A stretch of DNA of 64,000 nt from Amia ocellicauda (lineage: Eukaryota > Chordata > Actinopteri > Amiiformes > Amiidae): the NCBI RefSeq assembly GCF_036373705.1, contig NC_089856.1:2171501-2235500 (forward strand), given 5' to 3'. The position numbers and the translations under genes were made by a program. A model generated the notes under the pieces. It did no database searches. It was not told the origin of the DNA and was given only the letters and a program-made list of their open reading frames with translations. This document shows, piece by piece, positions 1 to 12,300 of the stretch; the first letter of the stretch is position 1, and each line of letters starts with the position of its first letter.

Positions 1-79
1 TAAATAAAATCTATAATTAATATGGAGGGGGGGTTGAGGGGAGAGGATCTTAATTTTCTTCATTCTTTTTGTTTTTAAG

Positions 80-309
80 TCAGTAAGTCTCAGTTTGTGT
101 TCCCCTGCTATTCGTATCCCCTGCTAACACACAATGTTGCCACAGCGTTGCAGCAACGTAATTTACATTGTCACAGCATTGTACAATGTTGTGTGTTAGC
201 GGGGCTGTTCCCAGCACTTCCTCAAGTCTCTCCGCTTTCAGTAAACAAAGACAGAGTATTGTTAGAGAAATTATAATTCGATATATAATCCACCTTGCGA
301 TTCCGGGAC
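80..309 (-). CDS. Gene A membrane-anchor and cytoplasmic-tail exon, MITE-containing
   Basis: The exon starts after a 'tttatttag' acceptor in phase 1 and opens with GPGIARWII, as in the equivalent exons of genes B and D. A hydrophobic stretch (IIYRIIISLTILCLCLL) is followed by charged residues and stops at TGA 82-80. The C-terminus ends NSRGTQTETY, close to the NSRGMQHETY end readable in the D copy. Between them, small indels have shifted the frame relative to the ancestral tail, and an 87-bp palindromic element (118-204) has been inserted. The frame nevertheless stays open and returns to the ancestral ETY-stop. It may be functional by luck or may be decaying without stops; RNA evidence would decide. 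Confidence 0.5.
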
Positions 310-3300
310 CTAAATAAAAGTGAATATAAACTTGAGTGTCACTCATCATCAGTGTCAGGTATTTATGTAACAGACGCCTCCGCTCTCCCGTTCAGCTCCA
401 CGGAGTCGATATTATCAAATCAATTTCCACACCAGAGACTTATTCAGTAGTTTGACAAACCCCTACAGCAGCAGGTGGAAGACGGTAGAGCTGAAGTTAT
501 GGAGTTTATTTGCCCTGAACCCACTTGGCTGAGGGACTGACAGGCTGGGACTGAGGACAAGGTCATCGGGCCCCCCCATGAGGGATCCCTGGAGACTGGG
601 GAGGCGGAGGGATGCAGGTCCCTGATTGGTTGTGCTGTGGAGCACGGCTGCTGTGATTGGGGGTTGTCCTCCTGCCAAACTTCAGTTTAAAACTCCATGT
701 AGTATGGAGATCAGGTGTGGTACTGAGTGGCATTTCCGTGCCCTGGAGCTCAGCTTAAGCATTAGAAAGTGTCCGTCTCAGTTGCATCCATTTGTCAGTG
801 CAAGCAGTCTGTGGCTGTGTCCAAAACCGCATACTAGCGTACTAAATACTATGTCATTAAAGTACACCTTAATTAGTAGTACTTCCAAATACACAGTATG
901 AATACAGTAATATGTGAAAAGTACCCGGAAGATGTAGTGCTTCCATTTCAAAAAACAAAGTACGGGAGCACTGGACAGTTTTCAATCTCATAAGGCCATG
1001 TGTAAAAAAGGGGCGTGTCTGATGTGGTCATTTCATGTCTGAGAACTCAGTTTTCAAGTGCAAATAGCAAAAACTGTAAAGATAGGCCAGGTATGTTAAG
1101 AATGATTTATATGTGTGTAAATAAATAGTCGTCAGACATTTTTTATTTACCACGGTGTCTTTTGTTTACAGAAAGTCGTCATTAAACCACAAAGGTAAAG
1201 TTCAATATGGCTCGATCTGATCATTATTGCATCCAAATGCGTGCGTTCCACAGTACATACTGCAGTGTAACTTTAGTGTGAGGTATGTAGCATGCAGTTT
1301 TGGACGCAGCTTGTGTAACATCATCTGCCACAGGCGACGCCCAACCTTTCCCCGAAAAATTCCCTGGAATCCCCCCCACCGCTCTCTCTCTGTCACCCTC
1401 CCCTCCCTCCCCTCTCTCCTCACATTCTGGAGGCAGTTTTAATTACTGTATTTCTATTACTGTACATTTACATTTGTGAAAACTAAGTCACCCTGGATAA
1501 GGGCGTCTGCTATGAACTTCCCTTTAGTGGGGAGGGCCACGGACAGTGCGGCTCAGACCCCTTGGGGCTCTTTGTAGAATCAGTCTGATGGCAAGTGGTG
1601 AAGCAGGAAGTCTGTTAAGCTTGTTTTTATGGATTTGAAGAACTTTGTGTTTGCGTGTTTTGGATGCACTGCATTATTATATTTTTTATTTTATCAGTCT
1701 TGTGTCGAGATACAGAGTTCCCTTCACACATTCAATTTCCCCTTGATCTGTCTTTCCTGAGGTTACAAGATTCCTCTGCAGATCTCAAGGTAATCAGCAC
1801 TTTTAATACTCAATCCCTACTTGGGAACGCAACAGCACTGCAAAGGCAGCCGAAGCCAATTAGAAATGTTCTGTGTCAAAGGGAGCGATTACATCCCATT
1901 ATAGCAATAAATTATGAATAACATTGAAGGGGGGGCATTCTTAGGTTGTTTTAATGAAAAATCATCAGCAGAGGTCCTGTGCACCACTCCACAGCACAGG
2001 TCCGTCTCCTCAGTCCAGAGACGAGCCGCTCAGAACCGGTCTATCACAACTGACGGGCACTAGACCTCCAGACCTGGAGACTGGCAGGGTCGAACCTCAG
2101 TCAGGGGTCCTCACCCCACTTTCCTGCAGACCTGAGGCAGCGCAGTGTTCGCAGTGCTGCCTGTACCAGCAACTCATCTGACACCTTCCTGCCGCTGTGT
2201 GCTGTGGGTTTGAACCGACACGTGTGGTCGGAGAGCTGCTGTGCATTTGATAAGATAATTAAAACCTCAATAACTAGGCGCTCTATAAAAAAAGCTCTGC
2301 TGCCTGCAATGCTTCATCTGAAACACTTCTCTCATCACACGAGCGTTTTGCAAAGCTAGTTTTCGGGCAATAAAAGCAATCAGCCGATAGCCAATAGTGT
2401 GAATTTTCAATTTTGATGTATATCGGTCCATCCCTAGTAGCACCAATGTGCCAGACATGCATGTCGATGAGACTCACAGTGCACTGTGACGCTGAGGGGC
2501 TCAGACTTCATCACAGGGTTTGCTTGTGGTCCTTCTGGTCCCAGTCTCAGCTCTGCCTCACACGTGTACTGAACTCCATCATCAGTGCAGCTGGGTGTGA
2601 TCAGGTGGGCAGTATACACATTCACAGGTGTTCTAGTGGTGTCTTCAGAGAGGTTTTCAGTGTGGATTAATGCCCCCCCTCTATACCATTTCACAGAGAG
2701 ATACTGGACTGGGGCGATGCTCTGGACATCACACTGCAGCTGGTACTGTCCCCCCACCTCCATTGGACCAGTGTGTCCCACAGAGCTGATAGAGACGCTG
2801 TCTGGATACTCTGTGGAGGGAACATTAAAGAATAACAAATCTAGAAGGAAACAAACTGATAAAACTTGGAAAATTAAATGCAAAAAAAAAAACTTTTTCA
2901 CTGGTGCTTTCAAACTCTCTTCTACTGCCCCATGTCAAAAGGAAATTAAAGGATACTTACTGTAGAGAAGGATGCTGAGCTTTTTCTCACACTGCTTGGG
3001 CTCAGTCTGAAAGTTTGCGTAGCATTTGGGCTCTGCGGTCCAGTCAGTCAGACTGCTGGCACTCCAGAGGAGAGACTGGGGACCCATCTGCATGTCTATG
3101 GATCCAACCGATGCCTCCCAGCCCATTCCTCTGGTTGTCCGTGTTACAGTGCAGTTGGCCGATACTGGATCTCCATATTTCACCACCACTGCAGGAGGGT
3201 CAATCTCAATGGGACAGAACGCAGCAGCAGCTGGAAAACAACAACGCCATCATCACTGAGGAACCAAATTGCAAGGGTTGCCCAAACATGTTGTGATGAA

Positions 3301-6300
3301 CGGGCTTGAGCCGTCATCGCGTCTTTAAAACTGAAACCCAAAAATATGCCGTTAATTTGTGTGTGTGTTGTCGGATGTAAACAGTTTTGCGCATTATCCA
3401 TCTCTTTATCTAGTTGATTAGTCTATATTTCAGTATTAAAACTCCCTCTAACTTCATAATCCAACTCTCCTTTAAGTCCACACACACACATACGTGCGTA
3501 TAAATGTGAGGAGTTGATCTGAAGATGTTTTTTTGTGTTAATAAGTAATCTATTCGAATGCATATGTTTATTGTGCGAAGGGGCTCTTGTAAGGCAACCG
3601 ATCTGTGTATGGGTGGGGGAAATGTGCCTTTCCTTTGGTTCTGCACGGCGGCAGTGTTGTAGGGGCTTCAACCGGGGAGGAATTAGTTCTCCTGTAGGCG
3701 AGTGCCGCGTAATCTCCTCTGTTTTAAAGGCGTGTGTTTACGCATATTGTCATGGAGGGGGGGAATAGCGATGCATACCCTACATAAGTACTAGGAACTG
3801 TGCAAGTAAAGTATTATCCTGCTAGGCTGATTGAAATGAATATTAGTGTAGATTATTCTGTGCACAGCTTCAGTACAAATGTAATGTTTGTTTTGATTTC
3901 TTTTTTTCCTGCCTTTGCATTGGGGCGGGTGGACTCTTCCATTTCTGGGGAATGAGTGTAAAGGCTGAACAAGCAGACAAGATGGGGTTCTTCTCTTTCT
4001 TCCGATGATGAGGAAGGGTTACTAGCATTTAGTGGTATGGTTTACCACTACAGCACACAGCACACAACACACAGTACACAGCACACAGTACACAGCACAC
4101 AGCACACAGCACACACCACACACCACACACCACACAGCACACAACACACAGTACACAGCACACAACACACAGTACACAATACACAGCACACAGCACACAG
4201 TACACAGCACACAGCACACACCACACACCACACACCACACACCACACAGCACACAACACACAACACACAGCACACAACACACAGTACACAGCACACAACA
4301 CACAGTACACAATACACAGCACACAGCACACAGCACACAGTACACAACACAAAGCACACAACACACAGTACACAGCACACAGTACACAACACTCAGCACA
4401 CAACACACAGCACACAGCCCCGAGTCCACACACAGCACACAACACACAGCACACTGCACACAGTACACAATACACAGCACACAGCACACAGTACACAGTA
4501 CACAGCACACAGTACACAGCACACAGTACACAACACAAAGCACACAACACACAGTACACAGCACACAGCACACAGTACACAGTACACAGCACACAGCACA
4601 CAACACACAGTACACAGCACACAGTACACAGCACACAGCACACAGCACACACCACACACCACACACCACACAGCACACAACACACAGTACACAGCACACA
4701 ACACACAGTACACAATACACAGCACACAGCACACAGTACACAGCACACAGCACACACCACACACCACACACCACACACCACACAGCACACAACACACAAC
4801 ACACAACACACAGCACACAACACACAGTACACAGCACACAACACACAGTACACAATACACAGCACACAGCACACAGCACACAGTACACAACACAAAGCAC
4901 ACAACACACAGTACACAGCCCACAGTACACAACACTCAGCACACAACACACAGCACACAGCCCCGAGTCCACACACAGCACACAACACACAGCACACTGC
5001 ACACAGTACACAATACACAGCACACAGCACACAGTACACAGTACACAGCACACAGTACACAGCACACAGTACACAACACAAAGCACACAACACACAGTAC
5101 ACAGCACACAGCACACAGTACACAACACACAGTACACAGCACACAACACACAGCACACAACACACAGTACACAATACACAGCACACAGCACACAGTACAC
5201 AGCACACAGTACACAACACAAAGCACACAACACACAGTACACAGCACACAGCACACAGTACACAACACTCAGCACACAGCACACAGTACACAACACACAG
5301 CACACAGCCCCGAGTCCACACACAGCACACAACACACAACACTCAGCACACAGCACACAGTACACAACACACAGCACACAGTACACAACACACAGCACAC
5401 AACACACAGCACACAACACACAGCACACAGCCCCGAGTCCACACACAGCACACAACACACAACACACAGCACACAGCCCCGAGTCCGCACACAACACACA
5501 GCACACAACACACAGCACACAGCACACAGCACACAACACACAGCACACAGCCCCGAGTCCGCACACAACACACAGTACACAACACACAGCACACAACACA
5601 CAGCACACAGCACACAGCCCCGAGTCCACACACAGTACACAGCACACAACACACAGTACACAGCACACAACACACAGTACACAATACACAGCACACAGCA
5701 CACAGCACACAGCACACAACACACAGCACACAGCACACAACACACAGCACACAGCACACAACACACAACACACAGCAGACAGCCCCGAGTCCGCACACAA
5801 CACACAGCACACAACACTCAGCACACAACACTCAGCACACAACACACAGCACACAGCCCCGAGTCCGCACACAACACACAGTACACAACACACAGCACAC
5901 AACACTCAGCACACAGTACACAGTACACAACACACAGCACACAACACACAGCACACAGTACACAACACACAGCACACAACACACAGCACACAGCACACAA
6001 CACACAACACACAGCACACAGCACACAGCCCCGAGTCCGCACACAACACACAGCACACAGCACACAACACTCAGCACACAGTACACAACACACAGCACAC
6101 AGTACACAACACACAGCACACAGTACACAACACACAGCACACAACACACAGTACACAACACACAGCACACAGCACACAACACACAACACACAGCACACAG
6201 CCCCGAGTCCGCACACAACACACAGCACACAGTACACAGTACACAACACACAGCACACAGCACACAACACACAGCACACAGCACACAGCACACAACACAC

Positions 6301-9300
6301 AGCACACAGCACACAGCACACAGCACACAGCACACAGCACTCAGCACACAGCACACAGCACACAGTACACAACACACAGCACACAGCACACAGTACACAA
6401 CACACAGTACACAGTACACAACACACAGCACACAACACACAGCACACAGCACACAGTACACAGCACACAGCACACAGCACACAACACACAGCACACAACA
6501 CACAGCACACAACACACAGTACACAACACACAACACTCAGCACACAGTACACAGTACACAACACACAGTACACAACACACAACACACAGCACACAACACA
6601 CAGCACACAACACACAGTACACAGCACACAACACACAACACTCAGTACACAGTACACAGTACACAGCACACAACACTCAGCACACAGTACACAGTACACA
6701 GTACACAACACTCAGCACACAGTACACAGTACACAGTACACAACACACAACACACAGCACACAACACACAACACACAGTACACAGTACACAGTACACAAC
6801 ACACAGTACACAGTACACAACACACAGCACACAGTACACAGTACACAACACACAGTACACAGCACAGAACACACAGCACACAGCACACAGCACACAACAC
6901 ACAGCACACAGCACACAGTACACAACACACAGCACACAACACACAGCACACAGCACACAGTACACAGCACACAGCACACAACACACAGCACACAGTACAC
7001 AGTACACAACACACAACACTCAGCACACAGTACACAGTACACAGTACACAGCACACAGTACACAACACACAGCACACAGCACACAACACACAACACACAG
7101 CACACAGCCCCGAGTCCGCACACAACACACAGCACACAGCACACAACACACAACACACAGCACACAGCACACAACACACAGCACACAGCCCCGAGTCCGC
7201 ACACAACACACAGCACACAGCACACAACACACAACACACAGCACACAGCACACAACACACAGTACACAGCACACAGCACACAGCACACAACACACAGCAC
7301 ACAACACTCAGCACACAGCACACAGTACACAACACACAGCACACAGCACACAGTACACAACACACAGTACACAGTACACAACACACAGCACACAACACAC
7401 AGCACACAGCACACAGTACACAGCACACAACACACAGTACACAGCACACAACACACAACACACAGCACACAACACACAGCACACAGTACACAGTACACAG
7501 TACACAACACACAACACTCAGCACACAACACTCAGCACACAGTACACAACACACAACACTCAGCACACAACACACAACACTCAGCACACAACACACAACA
7601 CTCAGCACACAACACACAGCACACAACACACAGCACACAGTACACAACACACAGTACACAGCACACAACACACAGCACACAGCACACAGCACACAACACA
7701 CAGCACACAGCACACAGTACACAACACACAGCACACAGCACACAGTACACAGCACACAGCACACAACACACAGCACACAACACTCAGCACACAACACTCA
7801 GCACACAACACACAGTACACAATACACAGCACACAGCACACAGTACACAGTACACAGCACACAGTACACAGCACACAGTACACAACACAAAGCACACAAC
7901 ACACAGTACACAGCACACAGCACACAGTACACAACACACAGTACACAGCACACAACACACAGCACACAACACACAGTACACAATACACAGCACACAGCAC
8001 ACAGTACACAGCACACAGTACACAACACAAAGCACACAACACACAGTACACAGCACACAGCACACAGTACACAACACTCAGCACACAGCACACAGTACAC
8101 AACACACAGCACACAGCCCCGAGTCCACACACAGCACACAACACACAACACTCAGCACACAGCACACAGTACACAACACACAGCACACAGTACACAACAC
8201 ACAGCACACAACACACAGTACACAACACACAGCACACAGCCCCGAGTCCACACACAGCACACAACACACAACACACAGCACACAGCCCCGAGTCCGCACA
8301 CAACACACAGCACACAACACACAGCACACAGCACACAGCACACAACACACAGCACACAGCCCCGAGTCCGCACACAACACACAGTACACAACACACAGCA
8401 CACAACACACAGCACACAACACACAGCACACAGCACACAGCCCCGAGTCCACACACAGTACACAGCACACAACACACAGTACACAGCACACAACACACAG
8501 TACACAATACACAGCACACAGCACACAGCACACAGCACACAACACACAGCACACAGCACACAACACACAGCACACAGCACACAACACACAACACACAGCA
8601 GACAGCCCCGAGTCCGCACACAACACACAGCACACAACACTCAGCACACAACACTCAGCACACAACACACAGCACACAGCCCCGAGTCCGCACACAACAC
8701 ACAGTACACAACACACAGCACACAACACTCAGCACACAGTACACAGTACACAACACACAGCACACAACACACAGCACACAGTACACAACACACAGCACAC
8801 AACACACAGCACACAACACACAGCACACAACACACAGCACACAGCACACAGCCCCGAGTCCGCACACAACACACAGCACACAGCACACAACACTCAGCAC
8901 ACAGTACACAGTACACAACACACAGCACACAACACACAGCACACAGTACACAACACACAGCACACAGTACACAACACACAGCACACAACACACAGTACAC
9001 AACACACAGCACACAGCACACAACACACAACACACAGCACACAGCCCCGAGTCCGCACACAACACACAGCACACAGTACACAGTACACAACACTCAGCAC
9101 ACAGCACACAACACACAACACACAACACACAGTACACAGTACACAACACACAGCACACAGCACACAACACACAGCACACAGCACACAGCACACAACACAC
9201 AGCACACAGCACACAACACACAGCACACAGCACACAGCACACAACACACAGCACACAACACTCAGCACACAGCACACAACACTCAGCACACAGCACACAG

Positions 9301-12300
9301 TACACAACACACAGCACACAGCACACAGTACACAACACACAGTACACAGTACACAACACACAGCACACAACACACAGCACACAGCACACAGTACACAGTA
9401 CACAACACACAGCACACAGCACACAACACACAGCACACAGCACACAACACACAGCACACAGCACACAGTACACAGCACACAGCACACAGCACACAACACA
9501 CAGCACACAACACTCAGCACACAGCACACAACACTCAGCACACAGCACACAGTACACAACACACAGCACACAGCACACAGTACACAACACACAGTACACA
9601 GTACACAACACACAGCACACAACACACAGCACACAGCACACAGTACACAGCACACAGCACACAACACACAACACACAGCACACAACACACAGCACACAAC
9701 ACACAGTACACAACACACAACACTCAGCACACAGTACACAGTACACAACACACAGTACACAACACACAACACACAGCACACAACACACAGCACACAACAC
9801 ACAGTACACAGCACACAACACACAACACACAACACTCAGTACACAGTACACAGTACACAGCACACAACACTCAGCACACAGTACACAGTACACAGTACAC
9901 AACACTCAGCACACAGTACATAGTACACAGTACACAACACACAACACACAGCACACAACACACAACACACAGTACACAGTACACAGTACACAACACACAG
10001 TACACAGTACACAACACACAGCACACAGTACACAGTACACAACACACAGTACACAGCACACAACACACAGCACACAGCACACAGCACACAACACACAGTA
10101 CACAACACACAGCACACAACACACAGCACACAGCACACAGTACACAGCACACAGCACACAACACACAGCACACAGTACACAGTACACAACACACAACACT
10201 CAGCACACAACACTCAGCACACAACACACAGCACACAGCACACAGCACACAGCACACAGCACACAACACACAGCACACAGTACACAGCACACAGCACACA
10301 GCACACAGCACACAACACACAGCACACAGTACACAACACACAGTACACAACACACAGCACACAACACACAGCACACAGCCCCGAGTCCGCACACAACACA
10401 CAGCACACAGCACACAACACACAACACACAGCACACAGCACACAACACACAGTACACAGCACACAGCACACAGCACACAACACACAGCACACAACACTCA
10501 GCACACAGCACACAGTACACAACACACAGCACACAGCACACAGTACACAACACACAGTACACAGTACACAACACACAGCACACAACACACAGCACACAGC
10601 ACACAGTACACAGCACACAACACACAGTACACAGCACACAACACACAACACACAGCACACAACACACAGCACACAGTACACAGTACACAGTACACAACAC
10701 ACAACACTCAGCACACAACACTCAGCACACAGTACACAACACACAACACTCAGCACACAACACACAACACTCAGCACACAACACACAACACTCAGCACAC
10801 AACACACAGCACACAACACACAGCACACAGTACACAACACACAGCACACAGTACACAGTACACAACACACAGTACACAGCACACAACACACAGCACACAG
10901 CACACAGCACACAGCACACAGTACACAACACACAGCACACAGCACACAGTACACAGCACACAGCACACAACACACAGCACACAACACTCAGCACACAACA
11001 CACAGTACACAGCACACAGCACACAGCACACAACACACAACACACAGCACACAGTACACAGTACACAACACTCAGCACACAGTACACAGTACACAACACT
11101 CAGCACACAACACAGTACACAACACTCAGCACACAGCACACAACACACAGCACACAACACACAGCACACAGCACACAGCACACAACACACAGCACACAAC
11201 ACACAACACACAGCACACAGTACACAACACTCAGCACACAGCACACAACACACAGCACACAGTACACAACACACAGCACACAACACACAGTACACAACAC
11301 ACAGCACACAGTACACAACACACAACACTCAGCACACAGTACACAGTACACAGCACACAACACTCAGCACACAGTACACAGTACACAACACACAACACTC
11401 AGCACACAGTACACAGTACACAGTACACAGCACACAGCACACAACACTCAGCACACAGTACACAGTACACAACACACAGCACACAACACACAACACACAA
11501 CACTCAGTACACAGTACACAGTACACAGCACACAACACTCAGCACACAGTACACAGTACACAGTACACAACACTCAGCACACAGTACACAGTACACAGTA
11601 CACAGCACACAGCACACAGCACACAACACACAGCACACAGTACACAGTACACAGTACACAACACACAGTACACAGTACACAGCACACAGTACACAACACA
11701 CAGCACACAGTACACAGTACACAACACACAGTACACAGCACACAACACACAGCACACAGCACACAGCACACAACACACAGCACACAGCACACAGTACACA
11801 ACACACAGCACACAACACACAGCACACAGCACACAGTACACAGCACACAGCACACAACACACAGCACACAGTACACAGTACACAACACACAACACTCAGC
11901 ACACAACACTCAGCACACAACACACAGTACACAGTACACAGCACACAGCACACAGCACACAACACACAACACACAGCACACAGTACACAGTACACAACAC
12001 TCAGCACACAGTACACAGTACACAACACTCAGCACACAACACAGTACACAACACTCAGCACACAGCACACAACACACAGCACACAACACACAGCACACAG
12101 CACACAGCACACAACACACAGCACACAACACACAACACACAGCACACAGTACACAACACTCAGCACACAGCACACAACACACAGCACACAGCACACAGTA
12201 CACAACACACAGCACACAACACACAGTACACAACACACAGCACACAGTACACAACACACAGCACACAGTACACAACACACAACACTCAGCACACAGTACA

